NCBI RefSeq assembly: GCF_010728925.1 | Contig: NZ_AP022608.1 | Location: 3,968,001-4,032,000, forward strand | Length of the DNA: 64,000 bases | Direction: 5' to 3' | Origin: Mycolicibacterium gadium | GTDB taxonomy: Bacteria > Actinomycetota > Actinomycetes > Mycobacteriales > Mycobacteriaceae | Shown: in pieces, positions 9,115 to 17,739 of the stretch | Position numbering within the stretch: position 1 is the first letter of the stretch | Layout: the number at the start of each line of letters is the position of its first letter | The notes under the pieces: model-generated | Told to the model about the DNA's origin: nothing | Database searches by the model: none | What the model saw: only the letters and a program-made list of their open reading frames with translations | Made by a program: the position numbers and the translations under genes

Positions 9115-10045
9115 TACGTCGACTCCAGCACGTCGTAGAGATCGTAGTTCAGAGGCACGTCGAGCTGGTCGAAGGTGCAGCTCGACGGCTCGCGGTCAGG
9201 CCGCCAGCGGACGAACTTGACGGCATGCCGAAACCTCTTGCCGTGTAATGTGTTTCCCTCCATCTGGTCGTAGGCAACCTCACAGACCTTCTCCGGCCGC
9301 ACCGGGATCCAGCGCTTGTCCGCCGCGGAATTCCAGCGGCTGGGGTCACCTTCGCGCACCTCGTCGCCTTCGCGTAGCGGCTCGAGATCGGCGAGCAGCT
9401 TGATCCGGTCCTTGACACTGAACGACGCTGCGCCACCGACCATCTGCAGGTCACCGTCGTCACGGTAGAGACCGAGCAGGATCGACCCGAGACCCTCACC
9501 GCTCTTGTGGATCCGGTATCCGATGGCCACGCAGTCGGCGTCACGGGCGTGCTTGACCTTCACCATCTCACGTTTCCCTGGCATATACGGGCCGTCGAGC
9601 CGTTTGGCGATGATTCCGTCGAGACCTGCACCCTCGAAGGTCTCGAGCCACTGCGCCCCCTGCTCCGGCTCCTCGGTGGTTCGCGTGACGTGGCACCATC
9701 GCTTTTCCGTCACCGCATCGACCAGCGCCTTGCGGCGCACCCGGAAGGGCTCCTTGAGCAGCGATGCGTCACCGGTGGCGAGTGCGTCGAAGCCGATGAA
9801 GTGCGCGGGTGTCTGTTCGGACAGCATTTTGATGCGGCCGGATGGATGCGCTGAGACAGCGATTCCCAGTCCAGCCGCATTCGGCCGTCGATCTCCCGGG
9901 GGACGACGACCTCGCCGTCGAGCACACAGCGCGGCGCCAGTTCGTCGCGCAGTGCAGCCACCATTTCCGGGAAGTACCGCCCCAGGTCCTTGCCGCTGCG
10001 CGACAGCAGAATCACCTCGTCGCCATCGCGGAACACCAGCGCCCG
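9114..10045 (-). pseudogene. ligC1: ligC1 (ATP-dependent DNA ligase), 3' fragment: truncated and frameshifted
   Basis: The minus strand encodes a LigC-type ligase from 'RALVFRDGDEV' (10045) onward, without the first 39 residues that carry the catalytic lysine. Those lie at 19421-19305, in the same orientation beyond the inserted element. A second lesion lies near 9833-9835: the frame reading '...SQRIHPAAS' ends and the frame continuing 'IKMLSEQTPAHFIGFDAL' begins. Comparison with ligC2 (IHPAESRVQMLAKKTPASF) implies that about 7 nt are missing. Downstream motifs are normal ('FEGAGLDGIIAK', 'VKVKHARDADCVAIGYR', 'GLGSILLGLY', 'PVRPEKVCEVAYDQMEG'). A 237-residue frame from 9827 is not a functional gene because motif I is absent. 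Confidence 0.9.
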
Positions 10046-10053
10046 TCTAGTTG

Positions 10054-10062
10054 ACTGAACTT
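10054..10062 (+). repeat. Left terminal imperfect inverted repeat of the element
   Basis: ACTGAACTT lies 8 bp inside the left end. Its partner at 19292-19300 is ACTGGACTT on the minus strand. It is a candidate recombinase arm site, but the short length means chance matching cannot be excluded. Confidence 0.4.
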
Positions 10063-10076
10063 CGGCGAGCCTTCCG

Positions 10077-11276
10077 ATGGAGTGGCTGCGGCGGGCGGAG
10101 GATCCGGCTATGGGCGAGGTGGGTCGGGTGGAGTCGGCGCCGAGCGGGTTGCCGTGGCGGGTGATCTTCCCCGATGCCGAGCATCCCGGGGCGACGTCAT
10201 ACCTTCGCGAACTGGCGGCGTCTGATTGCAGTCCACTCACAGTTCGAAGTTACGCGTTCGACCTTCTGCGGTGGTTCCGTTTCCTGCATGACCGCCTGAT
10301 CAGTTGGGAGCGAGCCGAGCGCGTAGATGTCCGCGCGTTCGTCGAGCACTTGCGGGCGGCGCCCAATCCGCAACGTCTTCGCCGACGACCGGATGGGCCG
10401 CCACCGGGGTCGGTGAACGCAGTGACCGGCAAGGCGGAGTTGTCCGGCAAGTACGCCCCCCGCACCATCAACCATCAGCTGTCAGTCTTATTCGGGTTTT
10501 ATGACCACGCCTGTGCCGTCGATCTGGGTCCGCTGGTGAATCCCGTTCCTGCACAACGTGCTAGGCAAGGTGGCCGACCGCATGCGCACCACAACCCGAT
10601 GGAAGACTTCGCTATCTTTCGGCGCGCCAACTACCGGCAGAAGACCCCACGGCCGGTGTGGCGGGCGATCCCCGATGACGCCGCCGCAGCGCTGTTTAAC
10701 GCGTTGCGCAGCCACCGCGATCGAGCGTTAGTGAGTTTCTATCTGTCCTCGGGTGTGCGGGCATCGGAGCTGCTCGGTTTGCGTCACGGTGATCTGGATG
10801 CCGGCCGCTACACAATCACGGTCACCAGCAAGGGCAGCCGCATGCGGGAGACCGTTCCGGCCTCAGTGGACTCATTCGTATGGCTGGCGCTGTATTTGGC
10901 TGGACGCCCGCCGATCGAGCCGGGTGGTCCGGTGTGGTGGACCCGACGCTCTCAGCCTGCACCGCTGAACTACCACGCAATGCGCGCGGTGCTGCGCCGC
11001 GCCAACGCCAGCTTGGGCGCGAACTGGTCGTTGCACGACTTCCGCCACACCGCCGCCGCGCGGATGCTGGCCGACCCCGCGTTCACGCTGGTCGACGTGC
11101 AAACCGTCCTGCGGCATGCCAGCGTGACGACCACTCAGATCTACACCCAGCCTCGCCTGGAAGATTTGATCGGCAAGGTCCTTGAGCATCACGCCCGACC
11201 GAAGATCGAAGCATCGACGATCGAACCTGCCTACGACCCCGCAGCGGTCCGAGAACTGTTGGGGCTGCCGAATTGA
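10077..11276 (+). CDS. Tyrosine recombinase / integrase, first of pair (TnpA-like)
   Basis: 399 residues. The gene starts only 31 bp inside the element's left end; a second Met lies 11 residues in. An N-terminal SAM-like core-binding domain ('SPLTVRSYAFDLLRWFRFL') precedes the catalytic domain, in which the set is complete: Arg in 'GVRASELLGL', Lys in 'TSKGSRMRE', HxxR in 'LHDFRHTAAARM', the second His in 'LRHASVTTTQIY', and the nucleophilic Tyr in QIYTQ. These enzymes cut and rejoin DNA through a covalent 3'-phosphotyrosine and do not need a ligase. Its stop (TGA 11274-11276) overlaps the start of the next recombinase, so the two should be coupled and probably act together, as in Tn554 TnpA/TnpB. 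Confidence 0.93.
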   Translation: MEWLRRAEDPAMGEVGRVESAPSGLPWRVIFPDAEHPGATSYLRELAASDCSPLTVRSYAFDLLRWFRFLHDRLISWERAERVDVRAFVEHLRAAPNPQRLRRRPDGPPPGSVNAVTGKAELSGKYAPRTINHQLSVLFGFYDHACAVDLGPLVNPVPAQRARQGGRPHAHHNPMEDFAIFRRANYRQKTPRPVWRAIPDDAAAALFNALRSHRDRALVSFYLSSGVRASELLGLRHGDLDAGRYTITVTSKGSRMRETVPASVDSFVWLALYLAGRPPIEPGGPVWWTRRSQPAPLNYHAMRAVLRRANASLGANWSLHDFRHTAAARMLADPAFTLVDVQTVLRHASVTTTQIYTQPRLEDLIGKVLEHHARPKIEASTIEPAYDPAAVRELLGLPN

Positions 11277-13786
11277 GCGCTGAGGACATCCGATCACCGC
11301 AACGCCGGCAGGCCGCCGCGACGCGGCGGGCGATGAGCCCACAGGTCCAGCTGCTGTCACGGCCTGATTCACCGCATCTGCAAGCGATCCCAGCAGACAG
11401 CCGGTTCGGCCCCGCCGGCCTGGCCCGGCCCCTGTGGGGCTACGACGCCAACCACGCGCCCCCATCACCGCCAGAGGGCGCCCGCGGTGTGACGATGCAG
11501 CATCTCACCATCACTGAGTTGTGCGACGTCGTAACCGAGCGCCACCGGACGCTGCCACCCCAGCAGCTTCAGCCGATGGTTCGGGGAACGCAGGCCCTGC
11601 TGGGTGTCCTGGCTCAATATTCAGGGCAGACGTGGGAGGAGCGGTGGCTGGCCAGCGGTTACGACGCCGCTCCGCGCACCTGGATCGAGCATGATGCGTT
11701 GCCGCACTACGACCATTGGTCACCCACGCTCAAGGCCCTCAATGCGCTACTGCGCGTACGCGCACTGCGGCCGTCCTACAGTTGGCTGTTGGATTCCAAG
11801 CAGCGGGTAGCCCTCGGCAGGTTCCTCGACAGCAATGGCGGGCCGGACTTGGAACGGTTGCGTACGCTGCCCGCCTACCGGGACGCGGTGCCCAAATACC
11901 AGGACGACGCCGAAAAGGCATTGGCGCGGGTGATGATCCGCACCGGGAAGAACATCGGACAACTGTGCGGCGACGATCTGCTGTTCTACGCCGACGTGGT
12001 GCGCACCTCGGGGCGACAGCGCCGCGAACACCTCATCTGGGAGCTGTTGGTCGCCCTGGGCCCCTTGGCCGAGGAGGCGCCTACGCTGCGGGCGACGTGG
12101 TCGGCGCGAGGCAACACACGCCAACACAGCGCTGCGACGCTAGTCGATCGATACGGCATCCCCGCCTCAGGAGTGCGCGACCTCCTCGTGGGCTACCTCG
12201 AGGAGCTACAGCCCAACATGGACTACAGCTCGCTGGAGGGACTTGCCTACCGCCTGGCCCGATTGTTCTGGTGGGAGATCCTGCAGATCAATCCGGACCA
12301 AAAGGACCTGGCGATCTCGGCCGAGGTGGTGACGGCGTGGCGGGAACGGTTGGCGATGACCCTCGACGGCCGCCCGCGACGCGAAGTGCACTCGATCCTG
12401 TTCGCCATCCGCGGCATGTACCGCGACCTGGCCGAGTGGTCGCACGACGACCCCGTCCGCTGGGGTGTCTGGGTCGCGCCGTGCCCAGTACCGCGGGCGC
12501 TCAGTCGCGCGGCGGCCAAGCAGAAACGCCGCCAGAAGGCCTCCATGCAGGATCGCACCCGCATGCTTACCCCGCTGCTGCCGGCACTCCTGGCTGCGGC
12601 TACAGCGCATAAGGACCGCACCGCAACGCTTCTGCAGCGTGCCTTGACCTGCACGCACGACCAGGAATTCGTCATCGACGGCTTCACCTTCCTTCGGCAC
12701 TGCCCACCCTTGCGGCGCGACGGCGACGCCCGCGCCCGGATTTGGGCGCACCTGGCACCCGGACAGCAGCGGCCGGGATGGATCCGAGGCAGTGCCGAGC
12801 GCATCGACGTAACCGCGCTCGAAGAGGAGGGCTTCTGGGGTTGGGCGCTCGTGGAGACACTGCGTCACACCGGCATTCGCATCGAGGAACTTCTTGAACT
12901 GACCCAATTATCGCTGCGGCACTACACCGCCTCCACAACGGCCACGCTGGTGCCCTTGCTCCACATCGTGCCGTCCAAGACCGATTGCGAGCGGCTGATC
13001 CCGATGACTCCGGAACTGGTCGGAGTGCTGTTGGAGGTTTTGCGCCGCGCCAAGGCCGGCAAGGATCACGTGCCGCTGTCGATCGCCTACGACACCAACG
13101 ACAAGGTCCACAGCGAACCGTTCCCGCACCTGTTCGCACGCCCTCTGGGTACCCGTCACGAAGTGCTGGGACGGCACTACGTGCGCCAGATTCTGGTCCA
13201 CCTCGCCACGATCGCCGGGCTCACCGATGCCGGTCGACCGGTGCACTTCACCCCGCACGACTTCCGCCGACTGTTCGCCACCGATGCCGTCAACAACGGT
13301 CTGCCGCTGCACATCGCCGCAGCGCTACTCGGACATCTCAACCTCGACACCACCCGCGGCTACACCGCCGTGTTCCCCGAGCAGATCGTCACCGCCCATC
13401 AGGCGTTCATCGAACGTCGCCGCCAACTGCGCCCATTCGAGGAGGCGACAGTCGCCGACGACGACGAATGGGCCGATTTCGAAGAGCACTTCCTACTGCG
13501 CCGCGTTGCCCTCGGCGAGTGCCACCGCCCCTACGGCACACCCTGCGTCCACGAACACGCGTGTACCCGATGCCGGTTCCTGCGCGTCGACCCCGCCCAG
13601 TTGGGCCGCATCAACGAGATGACCGAGAACGCCGAGCAGCGCCTCGTCGAAGCAAAGGACCGAGCATGGCTCGGCGAGGTCGCCGCCCTCGAAGAAAGCA
13701 TCAAGCATCTGCGCGTCCGCCAATCCGAGGCCCAGCAACGACTTTCACACGGCGGCAACCCGTTCGCCGAGCAGAGACCACAATGA
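11273..13786 (+). CDS. Large tyrosine recombinase, second of pair (TnpB-like)
   Basis: 837 residues if the TTG at 11273 is used (4-nt overlap with the previous stop); the next in-frame ATG is at 11333. The first 430 or so residues have no domain I recognise. The catalytic domain follows: Arg in 'RHTGIRIEELLEL', a Lys-bearing turn 'IVPSKTDCERLIPM', HxxR in 'TPHDFRRLFATDA', His in 'LLGHLNLDTT', and Tyr in RGYTAVF. A Cys-rich segment 'CHRPYGTPCVHEHACTRC' (about 750-770), probably zinc-binding, and a coiled-coil-like tail complete it. Tn554 TnpB has a similar order (large N-terminal part, recombinase core) but is shorter as I recall. It lies 4 bp from the ligase gene. Confidence 0.9.
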   Translation: MSAEDIRSPQRRQAAATRRAMSPQVQLLSRPDSPHLQAIPADSRFGPAGLARPLWGYDANHAPPSPPEGARGVTMQHLTITELCDVVTERHRTLPPQQLQPMVRGTQALLGVLAQYSGQTWEERWLASGYDAAPRTWIEHDALPHYDHWSPTLKALNALLRVRALRPSYSWLLDSKQRVALGRFLDSNGGPDLERLRTLPAYRDAVPKYQDDAEKALARVMIRTGKNIGQLCGDDLLFYADVVRTSGRQRREHLIWELLVALGPLAEEAPTLRATWSARGNTRQHSAATLVDRYGIPASGVRDLLVGYLEELQPNMDYSSLEGLAYRLARLFWWEILQINPDQKDLAISAEVVTAWRERLAMTLDGRPRREVHSILFAIRGMYRDLAEWSHDDPVRWGVWVAPCPVPRALSRAAAKQKRRQKASMQDRTRMLTPLLPALLAAATAHKDRTATLLQRALTCTHDQEFVIDGFTFLRHCPPLRRDGDARARIWAHLAPGQQRPGWIRGSAERIDVTALEEEGFWGWALVETLRHTGIRIEELLELTQLSLRHYTASTTATLVPLLHIVPSKTDCERLIPMTPELVGVLLEVLRRAKAGKDHVPLSIAYDTNDKVHSEPFPHLFARPLGTRHEVLGRHYVRQILVHLATIAGLTDAGRPVHFTPHDFRRLFATDAVNNGLPLHIAAALLGHLNLDTTRGYTAVFPEQIVTAHQAFIERRRQLRPFEEATVADDDEWADFEEHFLLRRVALGECHRPYGTPCVHEHACTRCRFLRVDPAQLGRINEMTENAEQRLVEAKDRAWLGEVAALEESIKHLRVRQSEAQQRLSHGGNPFAEQRPQ

Positions 13787-13790
13787 GACG

Positions 13791-14864
13791 ATGAAGCTTC
13801 CCGTCATGCCGCCGGTCTCGCCAATGCTGGCCAAGTCGGTGCCGACAATCCCCTCTGGTGCCTCCTATGAACCGAAGTGGGACGGCTTCCGATCGATCTG
13901 CTTCCGCGACGGCGACGAAGTCGAACTGGGTAGCCGCAACGAGCGGCCCCTGACACGGTACTTCCCCGAACTGGTCGCCGCCGTCACCGCCGAACTGCCC
14001 GAGCGTTGCGTGATCGACGGCGAGATCATCATCGCCACCAACCACGAGCTGGATTTCGAAGCACTGCAACAACGCATCCACCCCGCCGATTCGCGAGTAC
14101 GGATGCTCGCCAAGCAGACCCCTGCGTCCTTCGTAGCGTTCGATCTACTCGCCTTGGGCGACGATGACTACACCGGGAAACCGTTCACCGAGCGGCGCGC
14201 CGCACTCGTCACGGCCTTGGCCGACTCCGGGCCCTCGGTTCACCTAACTCCTGCGACGACGGATCTCACGACGGCGCATCGGTGGTTCGAAGAGTTCGAG
14301 GGGGCGGGTCTCGATGGCGTCGTCGCCAAGCCCCTGACGGCCACCTATCAACCCGACAAGCGGGTCATGTTCAAGATCAAGCACCAGCGGACCGCCGACT
14401 GCGTCATCGCCGGTTACCGGGTGCACAAGGCCAGCCAGGACGCGATCGGCTCCCTGCTGCTCGGGCTCTACACCGACGACGGCACCCTCGCCTCCGTCGG
14501 CGTGATCGGCGCGTTCCCGATGACCAAGCGCCGCCAGCTGTTCACCGAAATGCAGCCGCTGATAACCGCATTCGATGACCATCCGTGGAACTGGGCCGCC
14601 CACGAAGCCGGTGACCGCACACCCCGCAAGAACGAAAGCTCCCGCTGGAACGCCGGCAAGGATCTCTCGTTCGTCCCGCTGCGACCCGAGAGGGTCGTCG
14701 AGGTCCGCTACGACCACACGGAAGGCGACCGGTTCCGCCACACTGCGCAATTCAACCGCTGGCGGCCCGACCGCGACCCACGCTCGTGCACCTACGCCCA
14801 ACTCGAACAACCAGTTGTCTTCCGGCTCGACGACATCATCCCCGGCCTCGGCTCAAGGGCCTAA
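13791..14864 (+). CDS. Element-borne ATP-dependent DNA ligase, LigC family
   Basis: 357 residues, full length and apparently intact. Motif I is 'YEPKWDGFRSICF' (catalytic Lys). Other ligase motifs are 'CVIDGEIIIA', 'FVAFDLLALG', 'EFEGAGLDGVVAKPL' and 'RVMFKIKHQRTADCVIAGYR'. The C-terminal OB domain ends with 'RWRPDRDPRSCTYAQLEQP'. It appears roughly 80% identical by eye to host ligC2 at 23463-24527 and clearly more distant from disrupted ligC1. The start lies 4 nt after the large recombinase stop, so it is the third gene of the recombinase operon rather than a loose passenger. Role unknown: it may replace ligC1 activity, help close strand gaps after integration, or be captured DNA. Confidence 0.93.
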   Translation: MKLPVMPPVSPMLAKSVPTIPSGASYEPKWDGFRSICFRDGDEVELGSRNERPLTRYFPELVAAVTAELPERCVIDGEIIIATNHELDFEALQQRIHPADSRVRMLAKQTPASFVAFDLLALGDDDYTGKPFTERRAALVTALADSGPSVHLTPATTDLTTAHRWFEEFEGAGLDGVVAKPLTATYQPDKRVMFKIKHQRTADCVIAGYRVHKASQDAIGSLLLGLYTDDGTLASVGVIGAFPMTKRRQLFTEMQPLITAFDDHPWNWAAHEAGDRTPRKNESSRWNAGKDLSFVPLRPERVVEVRYDHTEGDRFRHTAQFNRWRPDRDPRSCTYAQLEQPVVFRLDDIIPGLGSRA

Positions 14865-14946
14865 GACGCCGTCGCGCCGTCGGCATGGGACTCTGCAGCG
14901 ACTTTGTTTTGACATCGGACGAGTGAGCCCAGCGACCCCTGGCGAT

Positions 14947-14968
14947 TGATAGGCGTTTGCGGCTATCA
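14947..14968 (+). promoter_or_regulatory. Operator-like inverted repeat TGATAG-N10-CTATCA and leaderless promoter of the metal-export pair
   Basis: A perfect 6-bp inverted repeat with a 10-bp spacer lies 7 nt before the ATG at 14976. The right arm contains a -10-like TATCAT (14964-14969), which would place the transcription start at or next to the ATG and give a leaderless mRNA. Binding by the adjacent ArsR/CmtR-type repressor would block this promoter. A TTGACA at 14909-14914 is too far upstream to be its -35. Confidence 0.6.
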
Positions 14969-14975
14969 TCGTTGA

Positions 14976-15359
14976 ATGGCGATGACAAAAGGACGGGCTA
15001 CTTCCCCATCGGCCGCGGATCTGGCGCCGGCGGCAGCGCTGTTTCGCGGCCTATCGGATCCCACCCGGTTGGCGATCCTGCAGCGCCTCACCGAAGGGGA
15101 GGCCCGGGTGGTGGATCTGACCAGGGTGTTGGGCACTGCGCAGTCGACTGTGTCGGCGCATCTGGCCTGCCTACGCGAGTGCGGCCTGGTCACCGGGCGC
15201 CCGGAAGGCCGGCAGATGTTCTACTCCCTGACTCGCCCCGAGCTGATGGATCTGCTCGCGTCGGCGGAATCGCTGCTGGCCGCGACCGGCAACCAGGTGG
15301 TGCTGTGCTCTATCTACGGAGCCGATGCGACGAAGAAAGCGACGGTGACCAAGAAATGA
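14976..15359 (+). CDS. ArsR/SmtB-family metal-responsive repressor, CmtR-like
   Basis: 127 residues. The winged-helix core shows 'LFRGLSDPTRLAILQRL', then the recognition helix 'AQSTVSAHLACLRECGLV' and the wing 'GRPEGRQMFYSL'. Cys-x3-Cys in 'ACLRECG' plus one Cys near the C-terminus ('VVLCSIYG') match the three-Cys Cd(II)/Pb(II) site described for mycobacterial CmtR. It is presumably a dimeric repressor released by metal. The gene overlaps the P-type ATPase gene by 4 nt (ATGA), giving an autoregulated repressor-exporter operon. Metal choice (Cd/Pb rather than Zn) is inferred from the Cys pattern. Confidence 0.88.
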   Translation: MAMTKGRATSPSAADLAPAAALFRGLSDPTRLAILQRLTEGEARVVDLTRVLGTAQSTVSAHLACLRECGLVTGRPEGRQMFYSLTRPELMDLLASAESLLAATGNQVVLCSIYGADATKKATVTKK

Positions 15360-17314
15360 GTAACACCTGCGGTTGCGGCGGAGACGAGGCCGACGTCAGC
15401 GAGCAGTCCGAGGAGCAGGCCGAATCCCTGTGGCAGGTTCGGGAACTGCAGTTCGCGGCCGTCGCGGGCGTGTTCCTGCTGGCCGAGTTGATCGCCGGCG
15501 GGGCAGGTGCGCCGCCGACGGTCGTGCTCACGTTGGAAGCGCTCGCCTTGGTTGTCGGCGCCTATACCTTTGTGCCGTCCACGCTCAAGCGTCTGGCCAA
15601 AGGCAGAATCGGGGTGGGCACGTTGATGACCATCGCCGCTGTGGGCGCGGTGCTCCTCGGCGAAGTCGGCGAAGCCGCGATGCTGGCGTTCCTGTTCTCG
15701 ATCAGCGAGGGTTTGGAAGAGTATTCGCTGGCCCGCACCCGTCGCGGACTGCGCGCCCTGCTGTCGCTGGTGCCTGACCAGGCCACCGTTCTGCGAGACG
15801 ACACCGAGATGGTCGTGTCCTCAAGTGAATTGCGTGTCGGCGACCGAATGCTAGTCAAGCCCGGCGAGCGGATCGCCACCGACGGCATCATCCGGAACGG
15901 CCGCACCGCGCTGGATGTCTCGGCCATCACTGGTGAGTCGGTGCCCGTGGAAGCCGAACCGGGCCACGAGGTGTTCGCCGGCTCGATCAACGGCACCGGC
16001 GTGCTGGAGGTCGAGGTCACCACCACCTCCGAGGACAACTCGCTGGCCCGCATCGTGAAGATTGTGGAGGCCGAACAGTCTCGCAAGGGCGCCTCTCAGC
16101 GATTGGCCGACCGCATCGCCAAACCGCTGGTGCCCGGGGTGATGATCGCCGCGGCCCTGATTGCAGTGATCGGCAGCCTGCTCGGCGATCCGGCCGTGTG
16201 GATCGAACGTGCTCTGGTGGTACTGGTCGCGGCCTCGCCGTGCGCGTTGGCGATCTCGGTGCCCGTGACCGTGGTCGCCGCGATCGGTGCGGCCAGCAAG
16301 CTCGGTGCGCTGGTCAAGGGTGGGGCCGCGCTGGAGGCGCTCGGCGCGGTGCGCGGCGTCGCCCTGGACAAGACCGGCACCCTGACCGCCAATCGGCCCG
16401 CTGTCATCGAGGTGGCCACCACCCACGGCGCCACTCGCGAGCAGGTGCTCGATCTGGCCGCAGCGCTGGAAGCGCGCAGTGAACACCCGCTGGCCGCGGC
16501 GATCCTGGCCGCCGTCAACGAGGTCACCCCGGCTACTGACGTGCAGGCGGTGACCGGCGCCGGGCTCACCGGCCGCCGCGACGGCAACACGATTCGCCTG
16601 GGCCGCCCCGGGTGGCTCGATGCGGGCGCGTTGGCGGATGCCGTGGTACGGATGCAGCAGGCCGGCGCCACCGCCGTGCTCGTCGAAGACAACGGCCAAA
16701 CAGTCGGCGCGATCGCCGTGCGCGACGAACTCCGTCCCGAGGCGGCCGAGGTCGTCGCCCAGCTGCGCCGCGACGGCTACCACATCGCGATGCTCACCGG
16801 CGACAATCACACCACCGCCGCCGCGCTCGCCAAAGATGTCGGTATCGACGATGTGCACGCCGAGCTACGTCCCGAGGACAAGGCGCGGCTCATCGAAGAG
16901 CTGCGTGCCCAGCGCAACACAGCCATGGTCGGCGACGGGATCAACGACGCCCCCGCCCTGGCCACCGCCGACCTCGGTATCGCGATGGGGGCGATGGGCA
17001 CCGACGTAGCCATCGAGACCGCCGACGTGGCATTGATGGGTGAAGACCTGCGCCACCTGCCGCAGGCATTCAGCCACGCCCGCCGCGCCCGACGGATCAT
17101 GCTGCAAAACGTCGGCCTGTCACTTGCGCTGATCATCGTGTTGATACCGCTGGCGCTGCTCGGTGTGCTCGGTCTGGCCGCCGTCGTGCTGGTCCACGAG
17201 CTGGCCGAGGTCGTCGTCATCGCCAACGGTGTGCGCGCCGGCCGCGCCAAGCCCCTGCCCCTTGCACCGGCCGACCAACCAGCAACAGCCCACACAGCAG
17301 CGGCGCCTTCATGA
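15356..17314 (+). CDS. P1B-type heavy-metal-exporting ATPase, CtpG-like
   Basis: 652 residues from the ATG at 15356; an open frame reaching upstream to 14957 is an artefact of overlap with the repressor. No HMA metal-binding domain is present, only a short Cys motif 'NTCGCGGDE' at the N-terminus. Intact motifs are TGES in 'SAITGESVPVE', the transmembrane 'ASPCALAISVPVT' (SPC), the phosphorylation site DKTGTLT, the HP motif 'SEHPLAAAI', and the hinge 'GDGINDAPALATADLGIAMG'. The last helices contain 'HELAEVVVIANG'. CmtR-CtpG pairing in mycobacteria points to Cd/Pb export across the inner membrane. It is the largest resistance gene of the element. Confidence 0.9.
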   Translation: MSNTCGCGGDEADVSEQSEEQAESLWQVRELQFAAVAGVFLLAELIAGGAGAPPTVVLTLEALALVVGAYTFVPSTLKRLAKGRIGVGTLMTIAAVGAVLLGEVGEAAMLAFLFSISEGLEEYSLARTRRGLRALLSLVPDQATVLRDDTEMVVSSSELRVGDRMLVKPGERIATDGIIRNGRTALDVSAITGESVPVEAEPGHEVFAGSINGTGVLEVEVTTTSEDNSLARIVKIVEAEQSRKGASQRLADRIAKPLVPGVMIAAALIAVIGSLLGDPAVWIERALVVLVAASPCALAISVPVTVVAAIGAASKLGALVKGGAALEALGAVRGVALDKTGTLTANRPAVIEVATTHGATREQVLDLAAALEARSEHPLAAAILAAVNEVTPATDVQAVTGAGLTGRRDGNTIRLGRPGWLDAGALADAVVRMQQAGATAVLVEDNGQTVGAIAVRDELRPEAAEVVAQLRRDGYHIAMLTGDNHTTAAALAKDVGIDDVHAELRPEDKARLIEELRAQRNTAMVGDGINDAPALATADLGIAMGAMGTDVAIETADVALMGEDLRHLPQAFSHARRARRIMLQNVGLSLALIIVLIPLALLGVLGLAAVVLVHELAEVVVIANGVRAGRAKPLPLAPADQPATAHTAAAPS

Positions 17315-17739
17315 TCGGCGGGAGTTGTCCGACAATCTCCATCAGCGCACACGCCCCGTGGCAGGGAAAGCGAACCGGGCTGAGGCCGCATGCCAACCCA
17401 CACACCACCACACCGCGCACACAGGGCCGGTCAAGGGCATATCCGCGGGCGGTCGGGTCGCCGGAGCGGCACGGATCGCCACGCCGTGTTGGATCCGCCC
17501 CGAAAACCGCCCTTGCTATACCCGCAGGGGTATTGGAGAATAGGGTTCACGCTGAGAGGTAGCAGGAAAATGATCCTCGAGCCAATGCCGCCGAACTACG
17601 GAGACAGGCACTTTCTGGTTTCGGCACGGCTTGCGGGCATGTTGAGGCACATCGGCCCTACCGCCCGAGCGCCCTGCCAGTCCATCGTGGTGTCAGGTGA
17701 GACATTTCCCGGCCAGTCAGATGAAAGGGGTTCACCACC
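17315..17739 (+). promoter_or_regulatory. 425-bp leader region between the ATPase and Met-rich gene cluster
   Basis: The first 200 bp contain only Arg/Pro/His-rich open frames without ribosome sites, and I see no supported gene there. The second half holds the CsoR-type operator and a promoter-like arrangement: TTGCTA at 17514-17519 and GAGAAT at 17536-17541, with a 16-bp spacer occupied mostly by the operator. A possible leader ORF follows at 17570. Confidence 0.5.
17518..17533 (+). promoter_or_regulatory. CsoR/RicR-type copper operator ATACCC-GCAG-GGGTAT
   Basis: The 16-bp perfect inverted repeat matches the general CsoR-family operator (TACCC, 4-5 nt, GGGTA). It lies between the putative -35 and -10 elements, an ideal position for repression. 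No CsoR/RicR gene occurs in the element or elsewhere in the window, so control must come from a chromosomal regulator. It links the following Met-rich genes to Cu(I). Confidence 0.7.

Noticed and set aside
14909..14914. TTGACA as -35 of the repressor promoter
   Set aside because: Nothing like a -10 occurs 16-19 bp downstream; the TATCAT next to the start codon is too far away to pair with it.
14957..15355. Long N-terminal extension of the P-type ATPase frame over the repressor gene
   Set aside because: The region encodes the CmtR-like repressor in another frame; the ATPase start at 15356 overlaps the repressor stop as ATGA and begins with a sensible Cys motif.
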